Part shown: piece by piece, positions 36,652 through 45,481 of the stretch | Position numbering within the stretch: position 1 is the stretch's first letter | How the letters are laid out: each line of letters opens with the position of its first letter | Position numbers and translations under genes: made by a program | The notes under the pieces: model-generated | The model's database searches: none | Told to the model about the DNA's origin: nothing | Seen by the model: the letters and a program-made list of their open reading frames with translations, nothing else | Source: Paenibacillus radicis (ex Xue et al. 2023) | GTDB lineage: Bacteria; Bacillota; Bacilli; Paenibacillales; NBRC-103111 | Reading direction: 5' to 3' | Assembly (NCBI RefSeq): GCF_024722015.1 | Contig: NZ_JANQBD010000016.1 | Span: forward strand, 62,001-126,000 | DNA length: 64,000 nt

Positions 36652-39600
36652 TTGACATCAATGAAAAAAATAGTTAACTATATGCTGTTGTTCGCGCTGT
36701 TGTTCTCGATCATACCGGCTCAGTTTGCAGCAGCGGCGCCGCCACCGCCGTGTTTGCAAGCAGACCCTTCGGTAGTAACTTGCCCGCCGCTTGTTCCTAA
36801 CTACTTTTTCCCGGATGACGGCGAGTTGAAAGCAACGGCCAACATGGAAATTTTGAAGTCTGGGACGTCCGGCAACTTAACGCGCAACACGGCCAAACTA
36901 TCCAACTCCGGGAAAATTTCCATAGGGGGGACTTTTCAACAAGTAACCGGTTCTACTTTGACGCTTGAAGTGGAACAAATTTCACTAGTTGGCGCCGAAT
37001 GGGTTAAACAGGCTAATAAAAGCTCTGTTACTACAGTTGGAGCTGTTAACAACCGTTTTCAGGTTAGCGATGTAGATCTTTTTCAGGGTTACAACCGCTT
37101 GACATTCATAGGCTCGCAGGGAGCAGCTACAAAAAAAGATGTTTTCTATGTACTATACGATCAGGCTCCTTTGATTAAGAAAATGCAAATTAACTCAAAC
37201 AGTGAGCTTTTGGATTTGAATGAGGGAGCGAGCCTTGTCCTGACGAAAGGCGTTGCTTATATTCAAGGTACCGTTGATAATGCTAATAAAATGACGATTA
37301 ACGGCGAAAAAGCTTCCGTATTGGATAATGGCTTGTTCTATGGGCCGGCTATGAATTTGCAGCCAGGATTGAACAAGTTTGAAATTACAATAGCTAACAA
37401 TACCGATACGATTACAGTTAAGCGTCAAGCTTACTACTATGATAAAGATAAGCCATTTACCATTGTTGATGTAACACAGGATGGTGTTAAGCAAAGCTTG
37501 CTAACTTCACCTCCTCCTTCGTTTACGGGTACAACACATAGCGCTGATTTAGACTTGCAATTTTTAGTTCCTTTTGATAGTGCGCCTTTTAATGGAAATT
37601 CTACCATTACTATTAACGCGGGTACTCCTGTGAATATTACTGCAGCGGGGACTAACCCGAAAGCGACTGAAACTGTCATCACCAATACATATGGTTCGCC
37701 TGCGTTCAAACTGGTGAATGTAACAGTTCCTGCTGCTTTTTACCCATTGGTAGAAGACTCAGCCGGGACGCTGCTCCCGAATCAACCTGTAAACATTGCA
37801 ATCAGTTATATACCATCCATTGGTGGTACGCCATGGACGATCATTGATAAGTTTCAGTTTAAGCTTGCCTCGGGTCAAACATTGATTAGAGGTGCAAGAT
37901 TGCTGCAGGGATACGATGGCGTTTCTCCAATTACGGATGCAACATTGAGTGCCCCTTTAAACGGTCAAGAAGTAAAAACGCAGGATTTCTATATCATTGT
38001 GGACGCTACAGCACCTTTAGCGGTAGCGGATCCAAATGATCCGACTATAACCAATTATTTAACGGTTGGATTGCAACCACTAGGTAATACAACAATTACA
38101 GCTACACAAACTGGTGTTGCTTCGCCAGCTGGCGCAACAGTTAACATTGGCCAGGTTTATAAAATTTCCAACCTGCCGGAGGGTGCTCAAACCATTGCTT
38201 TTGCAGTTGGCACCAATCCTGTTTCATACACAGCGAGAGTAACTTATGTTTCTAAGCTATACATTGAGCTGGATAATCTATATGAAGGTCAAGTTATTGA
38301 GAAAGATACATCCGTCTTGACAAATAATATAGTTCTATCAGGGAAATATATTGGATTCGGTCCTGACGCCAGAGTGAAGAACGAGAAATTATTCGTTAAC
38401 AATGTCAATAAAACAACCGGTCCGATATCCATAGTAGATGCTAACGATAACACGATTCGTAATATTGATCCGATGACTCTTGTTATTTCAGCTTCGGGGC
38501 CATTATTCATCGGCGAAAATAAAATCAAGATAACGGTTGATTATACCGATGGAGTGTCGACCATTTTGCGGAATTATGTAAAAGAGGTCAAGTTTTATAT
38601 TGTCGATAAAAATTTACCGGTGATTAGCGATATTAGACCATTAACGCCGCCAACATCAACAAGGGTACCTCTGACAGATCCGATTAGAGCGAATTATTTG
38701 CCGCCTTCTCCGGAGCTTCAATTAATTAACGGTGCGTATGTAACTACCCTTTCTAAATTCGACTTATTCGTTGAAGGTTCCGGAGCAGATGATATAACGA
38801 TTAGAGAAGGGGCAACAGAAATCTTTAAAATGAACCCTAGTGCTACGGTTCCGGCGCCAAATGCTTATTATTCGAGAGCTGACTTTGAAGGAAGCCGGAG
38901 CGCCTTCAAGCTTCGATTGGATGATGTGTTAATTCCGGCTGGTTCTCATACTTACACAATTGTATTTACCAATAATACGAATGGTGCTGCAGCTACTTCA
39001 ACGCTAACGGTGCAAAGCCAAAATGTGCCTTACCGTGTACTTTCACCGGTTCCGAATACAGGCGATAAAATCATTGTTAATAAAAACTTCGTGTTGTTTG
39101 ATATCGAAGCAGTTGGAGCAAAGGATGTACAAATTAACGGTAATTCCGCCAAGCTGCGCAAAGATATGCCTAACCGGTATATGTACACTTTAACCGGTCT
39201 TAAACCGGATACGGACAATAAAATCAATTTGGTTATAAAAGGTGGAAGTGCGGACGTGAAAGAGACAATCACGGTCACGTACGTTTCCAATCCTGACAAA
39301 GGCACCATGTTTATGGAGCCAATGAGTGACAAGCACAATGTATTTAATAAAGCTTTGCAGCTTACATTCCCTAAGAACAATGTTCTACGGCGTGAGATTG
39401 ATGGTAAGATTGAGCCCAAAGTAGACTTGTTATTTGGTATTGCAGATCCTGAGAATGGTAACACAGAGTTAGTCAACGACTATAATCAAAAAGTCGGAAC
39501 GGACATTGACTCTAGAACGCCGAGCACTCCGACTCAGACGAGAATCCCGATTGACAGCTCACTTTCAAGCAGCTTTGATCCAGGTCTCGGGCCTAGACAT

Positions 39601-40578
39601 TTTATGAGAGTTTCCGATTATTACTGGATTTCAGCAGGTATGGGTGAAGCATCCAAAGTAGGAGCTTCCGACTATAAGCCTGTTACTGGCGGATTGGCGC
39701 CGTACTCCACTGAAGGTACTTTTACCCGTTATGATGACAGAAGAAAAGTAGTACCGAGTGAGCGAGGCGTACTTACTATTAAATATGATGATAGTGTTGT
39801 ATCCCAGGCTGCAGCAGAAGTAACTGTATTCCTTTTGGATGATAAAGGCGAATGGAAAAATATCGGAGGTAAAGTTGATGCGAAAGCTAAGACTGTAACC
39901 GTACCGTTTGACCAGTTTGGATACTATATGGTCGCTAAACTGAAATACGGCTATGACGATATTTCCAACCACATTTGGGCACGAGATATTTTGCAGGCTC
40001 TATTGTCCAAGGGCTATATGCCAGCTTTGTTTGGAAATGAATTTGGAGCCGATGACAGCGTGACGCGCGGTGAATTTGCAGGTCTGATGGTTCGCTCGCT
40101 AGGTATGAAGATTAACTCGGATGACAACAATACATTCGGCGATATATTGCCTGGAAGTAACTCTGCGGCTTGGACGTATGAGGAGATAGAGACGGCGGCC
40201 AGAGCTGGTATTGTCCAAGGCTTCGAGGCTCAAATTTTCGGAGCGGACAGGCCGATAACACGTGAGCAGGCAGCGGTTATGCTCTCTCGTGCAATGAATG
40301 TCACTTTGGCGATGAATGATGATAAATTGAAGGCCAAAGTTGAGAAGGCATTTGCAGACATTGCGAGTATGGACGTTTATGCACTTCCAGCTATTGAAGC
40401 TATGAATTCCGCTAAAGTTATGGTGGGCAGTCCGGTGATTTCTCCTATTCCTACCAAAAACAAACCATTAATTAATTTTAACCCGAAGGGTAAAATGACA
40501 AGAGCGGAAGCTGCTCAAATAGCAGTACGCTTATTGCAAAAGTATGTAAAAGGCGCTCTTCCTGCAAACCTAAGTTAA
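36652..40578 (+). CDS. Large SLH-domain surface protein
   Basis: A 1308-residue exported protein. A signal peptide (about residues 1-30, AQFAAAAP) leads to a mature chain of repeated Ig-like or beta-sandwich modules (KDVFYVLYDQAP, VKRQAYYYDKD and KEVKFYIVDKN-type ends recur at about 160-650), then SLH repeats in the last 200 residues: DDISNHIWARDILQALLSKGYM with VTRGEFAGLMVRSLGM, AWTYEEIETAARAGIVQGF with ITREQAAVMLSRAM, and VYALPAIEAMNSAKVM with MTRAEAAQIAVRLLQK. The C-terminal SLH block should attach it to cell-wall polymer, and it may be the main S-layer-type protein here. The start TTG 36652 has AAGGAG at 36638-36643; ATG 36661 is less well spaced. Confidence 0.88.
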   Translation: MTSMKKIVNYMLLFALLFSIIPAQFAAAAPPPPCLQADPSVVTCPPLVPNYFFPDDGELKATANMEILKSGTSGNLTRNTAKLSNSGKISIGGTFQQVTGSTLTLEVEQISLVGAEWVKQANKSSVTTVGAVNNRFQVSDVDLFQGYNRLTFIGSQGAATKKDVFYVLYDQAPLIKKMQINSNSELLDLNEGASLVLTKGVAYIQGTVDNANKMTINGEKASVLDNGLFYGPAMNLQPGLNKFEITIANNTDTITVKRQAYYYDKDKPFTIVDVTQDGVKQSLLTSPPPSFTGTTHSADLDLQFLVPFDSAPFNGNSTITINAGTPVNITAAGTNPKATETVITNTYGSPAFKLVNVTVPAAFYPLVEDSAGTLLPNQPVNIAISYIPSIGGTPWTIIDKFQFKLASGQTLIRGARLLQGYDGVSPITDATLSAPLNGQEVKTQDFYIIVDATAPLAVADPNDPTITNYLTVGLQPLGNTTITATQTGVASPAGATVNIGQVYKISNLPEGAQTIAFAVGTNPVSYTARVTYVSKLYIELDNLYEGQVIEKDTSVLTNNIVLSGKYIGFGPDARVKNEKLFVNNVNKTTGPISIVDANDNTIRNIDPMTLVISASGPLFIGENKIKITVDYTDGVSTILRNYVKEVKFYIVDKNLPVISDIRPLTPPTSTRVPLTDPIRANYLPPSPELQLINGAYVTTLSKFDLFVEGSGADDITIREGATEIFKMNPSATVPAPNAYYSRADFEGSRSAFKLRLDDVLIPAGSHTYTIVFTNNTNGAAATSTLTVQSQNVPYRVLSPVPNTGDKIIVNKNFVLFDIEAVGAKDVQINGNSAKLRKDMPNRYMYTLTGLKPDTDNKINLVIKGGSADVKETITVTYVSNPDKGTMFMEPMSDKHNVFNKALQLTFPKNNVLRREIDGKIEPKVDLLFGIADPENGNTELVNDYNQKVGTDIDSRTPSTPTQTRIPIDSSLSSSFDPGLGPRHFMRVSDYYWISAGMGEASKVGASDYKPVTGGLAPYSTEGTFTRYDDRRKVVPSERGVLTIKYDDSVVSQAAAEVTVFLLDDKGEWKNIGGKVDAKAKTVTVPFDQFGYYMVAKLKYGYDDISNHIWARDILQALLSKGYMPALFGNEFGADDSVTRGEFAGLMVRSLGMKINSDDNNTFGDILPGSNSAAWTYEEIETAARAGIVQGFEAQIFGADRPITREQAAVMLSRAMNVTLAMNDDKLKAKVEKAFADIASMDVYALPAIEAMNSAKVMVGSPVISPIPTKNKPLINFNPKGKMTRAEAAQIAVRLLQKYVKGALPANLS

Positions 40579-40580
40579 CC

Positions 40581-40633
40581 AAATAAAGGGAAAAAGGGGA
40601 TGTCCAAAAGACATTCCCTTTTTCCTTTATTTT
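40581..40633 (+). terminator. Terminator of the large SLH gene
   Basis: A long imperfect stem: AAATAAAGGGAAAAAGGG pairs with CCCTTTTTCCTTTATTT around TGTC-CAAAA-GACA, ending in T-rich sequence. Confidence 0.85.
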
Positions 40634-40667
40634 CAAAATGTTTCCACCCAATTGTGGTTCGATTCAT

Positions 40668-40835
40668 TTGCTTTTTAATCCCTGGCATGGTAAGATGTAA
40701 TTAATCAAAAAACGTGAGACCTGAATTCACATATTGTTAAGGGTTATCATTAGAACGATGGAACCTTTTGCAATGTGTGAATTTTTATTTTGAAAATAAA
40801 AGGATCATGTTAATTTAATTTTGGAGGTATTTACA
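40668..40835 (+). promoter_or_regulatory. csp promoter and long structured leader (copy 1)
   Basis: The promoter TTGCTT (40668-40673)-17-TAAGAT (40691-40696) would give a leader of about 130 bases. The leader contains TGAATTCACATATTG (40722-40736), which can pair with CAATGTGTGAATTT (40771-40784), and between them AGGGTTATCA (40740-40749). The same arms and core recur upstream of the second csp gene at 45348-45420. Long structured leaders are the known means of cold-dependent control of csp mRNAs; this motif is not one I recognise. Confidence 0.7.
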
Positions 40836-41036
40836 ATGCAAACAGGAACAGTGAAATGGTTTAACGCAGAAAAAGGATTTGGTTTTATCGAAGTTGAAGG
40901 CGGAAATGACGTATTCGTACATTTCAGCGCAATCACTGGCGAAGGCTTCAAATCCTTGGACGAAGGTCAACGCGTTCAATTCAACGTGGTTCAAGGCAAC
41001 CGCGGACCTCAAGCTGAGAACGTTGTAAAACTGTAA
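40836..41036 (+). CDS. Cold-shock protein (CspA/CspB family), copy 1
   Basis: A 66-residue cold-shock domain protein that binds single-stranded RNA and DNA and keeps mRNA open at low temperature. Both RNP motifs are visible: KGFGFIEV (RNP1, about residues 13-20) and VFVHF (RNP2, about 26-30), with the typical [10 protein letters not shown] start. ATG 40836 follows GGAGG at 40823-40827; earlier in-frame TTG lies inside the ribosome site. It differs from copy 2 at few positions. A terminator and then a ydjO-type gene follow. Confidence 0.95.
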   Translation: MQTGTVKWFNAEKGFGFIEVEGGNDVFVHFSAITGEGFKSLDEGQRVQFNVVQGNRGPQAENVVKL

Positions 41037-41053
41037 TATTACAGTAGAAACCG

Positions 41054-41094
41054 ACTGCCCTTAACATGCGTTGAGGGCAGTTTTTTCTTTTTTG
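41054..41094 (+). terminator. Terminator between csp copy 1 and ydjO copy 1
   Basis: ACTGCCCTTAAC pairs with GTTGAGGGCAGT (41054-41081, loop ATGC), followed by a T-rich run of about 13 bases with one C. Confidence 0.88.
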
Positions 41095-41121
41095 GTTGTG
41101 CAATCAAAAGGGAGGCTAACC

Positions 41122-41352
41122 ATGTACTATCGAAGAAAATCGTTAGAGGATCTTCCGGAGGAGAATACTGCCATTTGGTCATGCTCGAAAGAAGGTTGCA
41201 ACGGATGGATGCGGGATAACTTTGCATTCGAATACGTGCCTACTTGTCATCAATGTAATTCCTTGATGGAGAGCAGCGTGAAGATGCTTCCGCTTCTTGT
41301 CAACACAAACCGCGATTTGAAATCGATTAAGAAAGGCGTGCAGATTCTGTAG
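41122..41352 (+). CDS. ydjO: YdjO-like cold-inducible zinc-ribbon-like protein, copy 1
   Basis: A 76-residue protein of the YdjO family (cold-inducible in B. subtilis). The pattern WSCSKEGCNGWMRDNFAF followed by PTCHQCNS gives two Cys pairs typical of a zinc ribbon. A conserved KMLPLL segment follows, shared with copy 2. ATG 41122 is preceded by GGGAGG at 41110-41115. It sits directly downstream of a csp gene, as its paralogue does at 44.7 kb, so the two genes appear to form a module. The molecular function is not known. Confidence 0.8.
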   Translation: MYYRRKSLEDLPEENTAIWSCSKEGCNGWMRDNFAFEYVPTCHQCNSLMESSVKMLPLLVNTNRDLKSIKKGVQIL

Positions 41353-41461
41353 CCGCTGACCTGATAACCGCTTGTTCCAGTATTAGACGGAAAGCGGTTT
41401 TTTTGTACGCAAAAAAGGAGCTGCCCCTGAAAGTTTGGAGGAGGGGAGCTCCGATACTTCA

Positions 41462-42040
41462 TTAACTCGTCGTTGCCGGTAAATGTGCAAGGATCGAATG
41501 TTTAATACGTGCTTTGGTTTCATCCAAATCGAGATTTTCGAACACATGCTCACAGTCTTTACGGTACGAGACCTCTTCAATATAATGGTCCATATAGTGC
41601 CTGATGATTTCATCAGATACAGCTTTGGCTTGCAGTCTTTCCTGGATCAATTGTTTGTTAACATAAATGAATAGTCGGATAGCTTTATCCCCGAATTCAT
41701 ACTTTAGTTTATTGGCACCAGATCGATTAACAATTACGTAAATAACCGGGCTCGCTTTCAACGCTGCTGTGATATCTGCTTTTTTAATGCCATAGAAATG
41801 ATTGTCGAGCTCGACCGTCTGTATGAACTCCCCACGAATATCAGCTTCAATAAATTCCTTTCTGGAAGTAAAGTAATAATCTTTCCCATGTGTTTCTCTG
41901 GGGCGAGGATCTCTTGTAGTATGGGATATCACGAACTGGAAGCCCAATTCTTTGCCGATCTGGTGGGCAATTGTTTTTCTGCCGGAACCGCTGGTGCCTA
42001 CAAATACAAAAATGGTACCGTTTTCAAAATTTCCGTTCAT
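41462..42040 (-). CDS. Guanylate-kinase-like protein
   Basis: A 192-residue protein of the guanylate kinase fold. The P-loop is FVGTSGSGRKT (about residues 13-23), and HTTRDPRPRETHGKDYYF matches the GMP-binding region (SHTTRxPRxxExxGxDYxF). Guanylate kinase phosphorylates GMP to GDP with ATP. The P-loop has SGRK in place of the usual SGVGKGT and the protein is shorter than Gmk (about 205), so it may be a paralogue with another role. ATG 42040 has AGGAGGGG upstream, and two TAACTCTA direct repeats (42072-42079, 42084-42091) lie further upstream. Confidence 0.75.
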   Translation of the reverse strand: MNGNFENGTIFVFVGTSGSGRKTIAHQIGKELGFQFVISHTTRDPRPRETHGKDYYFTSRKEFIEADIRGEFIQTVELDNHFYGIKKADITAALKASPVIYVIVNRSGANKLKYEFGDKAIRLFIYVNKQLIQERLQAKAVSDEIIRHYMDHYIEEVSYRKDCEHVFENLDLDETKARIKHSILAHLPATTS

Positions 42041-42071
42041 GAGAACCCCTCCTAGTTTTAAATGTGAAGAG

Positions 42072-42091
42072 TAACTCTAGTACTAACTCTA
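42072..42091 (-). promoter_or_regulatory. Direct repeat upstream of the guanylate-kinase-like gene
   Basis: TAACTCTA occurs twice with 12-base spacing (42072-42079 and 42084-42091). This might be a regulator half-site pair. No regulator is known. Confidence 0.25.
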
Positions 42092-42250
42092 TTATAGATT
42101 AAATAGTCAGAAAATTAAATCTATTTATTTGGCTAAAAAGTATGTTATGGACAAAATAGCAGTAGTTGACTAGTATGGAGTATGAGATCCATTGCGGTGA
42201 ATTGGCCCTACATAGCAGTACCAAAACCTATTTGACAGGAGAGATCATCA

Positions 42251-42670
42251 ATGTCCCAAGAATGTATTTACTGCGCTCAAGACGAGAGACAAGAAAAGAT
42301 TATGATTGAAATTGGCAGGCTAAGAGTTTCTACGTTGTTTTTATTTAGGGAGCAAACCTACAGAGGGCGCTGTATCGTAGCATTAAATGATCATCAAACT
42401 GAATTTTTCCACCTGTCCCAGGACAAACAGGACGCCTATATGAGGGATGTTGCACAAGTTGCGAAAGCGATTGAACAGGCATTCTCGCCGGATAAAATCA
42501 ACTACGGTGCATTCGGTGATACGATGCCGCATGTGCATTTTCACATTGTTCCTAAATATAAAGATGGAGCGGCATGGGGCAAGATGTTTGAGATGAGCCC
42601 TGCGGATAATAAGCAGCTTACTGATGCAGAATATGAAGAAGTTATTAACAAAATTAAGCAGCACTTATAA
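42251..42670 (+). CDS. HIT family protein
   Basis: A 139-residue histidine-triad protein. The signature MPHVHFHIVPKY provides the three catalytic histidines (about 94, 96, 98), and the N-terminal CIYCAQDERQE carries a Cys-x-x-Cys pair. HIT enzymes hydrolyse or transfer nucleotidyl groups, such as adenosine phosphoramidates. ATG 42251 is preceded by AGGAGAG. It lies 57 bases before the aldo/keto reductase start and may be cotranscribed. Confidence 0.88.
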   Translation: MSQECIYCAQDERQEKIMIEIGRLRVSTLFLFREQTYRGRCIVALNDHQTEFFHLSQDKQDAYMRDVAQVAKAIEQAFSPDKINYGAFGDTMPHVHFHIVPKYKDGAAWGKMFEMSPADNKQLTDAEYEEVINKIKQHL

Positions 42671-42727
42671 GATTTAGAGGCGGGGCTTGATTTAGACAAT
42701 AGTTTGGCTAAGGAGGATCGAGAAGAC

Positions 42728-43720
42728 ATGACTTATACAGCAAACAGTCAAAGATATGAGGAAATGAAGTTCCGTCATTGCGGCCGCAGTGGATTGAAGC
42801 TTCCGGCCATATCGTTGGGATTGTGGCATAACTTCGGTGGTGTGGATGTGTTTGAGAACGGCAGGGCGATGGTGCGCCGGGCCTTCGATTTGGGAATAAC
42901 TCATTTCGACTTGGCCAATAACTACGGACCCCCTCCTGGAAGTGCTGAGGAGATGTTTGGCAAAATTATTCAGGATGATTTCGCTCCATACCGGGATGAA
43001 ATTATTATATCCTCCAAAGCGGGATATTACATGTGGCCAGGACCCTACGGGGAATGGGGCTCCAAGAAATATCTAATCTCTAGCTTGGATCAAAGCCTTA
43101 AGCGGATGAAGCTCGATTATGTTGATATTTTCTATCATCACCGTCCTGATCCGAATACTCCACTGGAAGAAACCATGGGAGCACTAGACTTGGTAGTTCG
43201 TCAAGGGAAAGCGCTCTATGTGGGACTCTCTAACTACAGTGCAGAGCAGACTAAAGAGGCTGTCCGTATCTTGAAGCAGCTGGGGACGCCTTGCTTGATC
43301 CATCAACCAAGATATTCGATGCTCGATAGATGGGTTGAGAATGGCCTGTTGGATGTGCTGGACGAGGAAGGCGTGGGAAGTATTGCTTTCTCTCCGCTTG
43401 CGAAAGGCATGCTGACCGACCGTTATTTACACGGAATTCCGAAGGATTCCAGGGCTGGAGGACAGAGCGTATTCTTGAAGCCGGAGGATTTAACCGACGA
43501 AGTTATGGCGAAAATCCGCAGCTTAACTGATATAGCCGAGAAACGTGGTCAAAAGCTTTCGCAGATGGCTTTAGCTTGGGTCCTGCGTGGCGGGAGAGTG
43601 ACTTCCGCATTAATTGGGGCAAGCAGAGTCAGCCAGATTGAAGATGCAGTCGCCGCAATTAGCGGGCTTGACTTTAGCGCAGAGGAATTAGCTTCTATCG
43701 AGGCTATTCTGAAGAAATAA
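42728..43720 (+). CDS. Aldo/keto reductase (YghZ/Gpr-like)
   Basis: A 330-residue NADPH-dependent TIM-barrel reductase of the AKR14 (YghZ, L-glyceraldehyde-3-phosphate reductase) type. It has FDLANNYGPPPGSAEE with the catalytic Asp/Tyr, SSKAGYYMWPGPYGEWGSKKY with the Lys, and YHHRPDPNTPLEE and VGLSNYS. The typical substrates of the family are aldehydes including methylglyoxal, suggesting detoxification. I chose ATG 42728 with AGGAGG at 42711-42716; the TTG at 42704 lies before that ribosome site. It is convergent with ywmB, with a 7-base gap and no terminator seen between. Confidence 0.9.
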   Translation: MTYTANSQRYEEMKFRHCGRSGLKLPAISLGLWHNFGGVDVFENGRAMVRRAFDLGITHFDLANNYGPPPGSAEEMFGKIIQDDFAPYRDEIIISSKAGYYMWPGPYGEWGSKKYLISSLDQSLKRMKLDYVDIFYHHRPDPNTPLEETMGALDLVVRQGKALYVGLSNYSAEQTKEAVRILKQLGTPCLIHQPRYSMLDRWVENGLLDVLDEEGVGSIAFSPLAKGMLTDRYLHGIPKDSRAGGQSVFLKPEDLTDEVMAKIRSLTDIAEKRGQKLSQMALAWVLRGGRVTSALIGASRVSQIEDAVAAISGLDFSAEELASIEAILKK

Positions 43721-43727
43721 TAGCCTA

Positions 43728-44477
43728 TTAATATTCTATGGAAATCGCAGGAGAGCCAATGGTAATCCGCTGCTGCTGCGTAATCGAATTTCGGTGAACC
43801 GCCACTTGGAGGTTCATCTTTTCTTTGTCTCCCTCTGCTGTGGAATGGCTAATTTGGGGGGAGTAATAAGAAATACTGAGGCTTCCGGCATCCTCGTACC
43901 TATTAACCTCTTGAGCTTGCAGTTGTTTGGCGAATGACGGCTCTAGCGATGCTTCTTGTTCCTTGATTGACGAGCTTATGACTGCAGAGCCTTGAATCAT
44001 GATATTCCAGTTAGGCTTAATCCCGATAGCTGTAAGTTTTTCCGTTAATTGCTTTTGAACAATTAGGATGGGAACCGTATCTTGCGGGCGGCTCGTTTCT
44101 GCACTTATTATGAGTTCGGTGGATCCGTTGGGGAAGCCAATAAATAGAAGAGTTGTTTCGATTCCTTCCAAATCGGTAGTTTTAGCTTGATAGAGTAGAT
44201 GATCCCGTTCCTCAATGATCTCGCTGCTGACAGGAATATTTAGTTGAGTGCTAACCTTTCGGCCAATTTGAGCAAAGCTTTCTTTATTAGTGAATGATTG
44301 GTAACTGCCCGTATGCTTGATGATTACTTTTCTATCGGAGGAGGCGATAATTTGCTTGGATAAAGGAAGCAAGCGTTTGAGATCTTGATTAGCTGCATCC
44401 GCGTGTATAGTCCATAGACTTACAGCTGTTCCTATTGCAAGTAAGATGAGTAGACTGTATTTGGTCATCCGATTCAT
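43728..44477 (-). CDS. ywmB: YwmB-like secreted protein
   Basis: A 249-residue protein of the YwmB family. The signal peptide or membrane anchor (KYSLLILLAIGTAVSLWTIHADA, residues 1-28) is followed by an alpha-beta domain with HTGSYQSFTNKESFAQIGRKV near 55-75 and LSISYYSPQI near 195-205. YwmB in B. subtilis lies near murAA/spoIID; here the context differs. Its function in the envelope is unknown. ATG 44477 has GGGGG upstream. A bidirectional hairpin follows the start region at 44565-44597. Confidence 0.78.
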   Translation of the reverse strand: MNRMTKYSLLILLAIGTAVSLWTIHADAANQDLKRLLPLSKQIIASSDRKVIIKHTGSYQSFTNKESFAQIGRKVSTQLNIPVSSEIIEERDHLLYQAKTTDLEGIETTLLFIGFPNGSTELIISAETSRPQDTVPILIVQKQLTEKLTAIGIKPNWNIMIQGSAVISSSIKEQEASLEPSFAKQLQAQEVNRYEDAGSLSISYYSPQISHSTAEGDKEKMNLQVAVHRNSITQQQRITIGSPAISIEY

Positions 44478-44564
44478 AGTAATTATCCCCCGGTTTCAAA
44501 TCTATCAATCTAGTAATAAGCATTGACAGAAGCGGCCGGAAGTATACTTACGGTTTGTACGAAA

Positions 44565-44597
44565 AAAAAGCACTAGCCGCCTGCGGTTAGTGCTTTT
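44565..44597. terminator. Bidirectional terminator between ywmB and ydjO copy 2
   Basis: GCACTAGCCGC pairs with GCGGTTAGTGC (44570-44593), with A-run and T-run flanks on both sides. It appears to end ydjO copy 2 transcription. Confidence 0.75.
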
Positions 44598-44599
44598 TC

Positions 44600-44700
44600 C
44601 AAGTCGAGCGGATTCGCTCAACTATGACAAACGCGCTCGTCCTGGAGAGGACGGCGCAGCCGTTTATCCTTGTATGGTCGCAGCCCGAAAGCTGCGGCAT
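44600..44700. other. Segment with three consecutive hairpins
   Basis: GAGCG-GATT-CGCTC (near 44606-44619), CGTCC-TGGAGA-GGACG (near 44638-44653) and CGCAGC-CCGAAA-GCTGCG (near 44680-44697) follow one another downstream of ydjO copy 2. It may be part of its 3' untranslated region or a small RNA. No family recognised. Confidence 0.3.
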
Positions 44701-44701
44701 T

Positions 44702-44902
44702 TTAATGGGTTTTGTGATGATTGAAAAGTAAGGGAAGCATCTTTGTATCCTTGACCATCTCGGAATGACATATAGGACATAGCGGACTTTTCTCAAGTGA
44801 GAAGTTTTCACGCATCCAGCATGAGCATCCTTCTTTACTGCACATCCAAACGGATGTCTGTTCTTCCTGAACCGGTTCCATGGTTTTCTTAGAAAAATAC
44901 AA
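44702..44902 (-). CDS. ydjO: YdjO-like zinc-ribbon protein, copy 2 (TTG start)
   Basis: A 66-residue paralogue of the protein at 41122. Shared positions include VWMCSKEGCSCWMRENFSL, PLCPICHSEM and KMLPLL. The TTG at 44902 has AGGAGGG (44909-44915) 6 bases upstream and gives an N-terminus MYFSKK aligned with MYYRRK of copy 1. The frame also extends to 44971, but that extension spans the ribosome site. It is downstream of csp copy 2, so the csp-ydjO order repeats. The function is unknown beyond cold association in Bacillus. Confidence 0.75.
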   Translation of the reverse strand: MYFSKKTMEPVQEEQTSVWMCSKEGCSCWMRENFSLEKSPLCPICHSEMVKDTKMLPLLFNHHKTH

Positions 44903-45056
44903 GATGAACCCTCCTTCGGTTTGTGCGGTGCGAATTCCATTGTAAGGATTATTAGCGATGGTCAAGAGCAAGATAGCGGATGAAACGTTCCTTCAAAGGG
45001 ACGTTCTCGTTTATCGAGGTAAAGCGGAGCCCTTTATATATACGTTACTTGTCACT

Positions 45057-45085
45057 GAAAAAGAACTGCCCGGACGAGCAGTTCT
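45057..45085 (-). terminator. Terminator of csp copy 2
   Basis: AGAACTGC (45062-45069) pairs with GCAGTTCT (45078-45085). On the minus strand it ends in a T-run (A-run 45058-45062). Confidence 0.8.
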
Positions 45086-45102
45086 CTCCCTCTGATGAAA
45101 CC

Positions 45103-45303
45103 TTACAGTTTCACAACGTTTTCAGCTTGTGGTCCGCGATTGCCTTGAACAACGTTAAATTGTACGCGTTGTCCTTCTTCAAGGGATTTGTATCCGTCCC
45201 CTGTAATTGCGCTAAAGTGTACGAATACATCTTTGCCGCCTTCAACTTCAATAAAACCGAAACCCTTTTCTGCATTAAACCATTTCACTGTACCTGTTTC
45301 CAT
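45103..45303 (-). CDS. Cold-shock protein (CspA/CspB family), copy 2
   Basis: A 66-residue cold-shock protein with KGFGFIEV and VFVHF RNA-binding motifs. It is nearly identical to copy 1; the differences visible are conservative, mainly in [10 protein letters not shown] versus [13 protein letters not shown] 45303 has GGAGG upstream; the TTG at 45321 overlaps that site. Its long leader shares the arms and core with copy 1. Confidence 0.95.
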   Translation of the reverse strand: METGTVKWFNAEKGFGFIEVEGGKDVFVHFSAITGDGYKSLEEGQRVQFNVVQGNRGPQAENVVKL

Positions 45304-45470
45304 CTTCTTAAAAACCTCCAATAGCTTTTACTCATTTTTATATGCATGAACAAAAAATTCACACATTAGAAAGATTACCCCAAAAATCGAATTGATAACC
45401 CTTTCTAATATGTGAATTCAAATACGAATGTGTATAACGTAATGATACCACATTTTACAAGTTATCACAA
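45304..45470 (-). promoter_or_regulatory. csp promoter and long structured leader (copy 2)
   Basis: Minus-strand promoter TTGTGA (45465-45470)-17-TATCAT (45442-45447). The leader holds TGAATTCACATATTAG...AGGGTTATCA, seen on the plus strand at 45393-45420, and the pairing arm around 45352-45369 (CTAATGTGTGAATTTTTT on the minus strand). Arms and core match the leader of copy 1. Confidence 0.65.
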
Positions 45471-45481
45471 CAAATTAACAT

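Noticed and set aside
36293-36652. S-layer operator or riboswitch in the divergent SLH region
   Set aside because: Apart from a promoter candidate on the plus strand and AT-rich sequence, no repeat or structure stood out.
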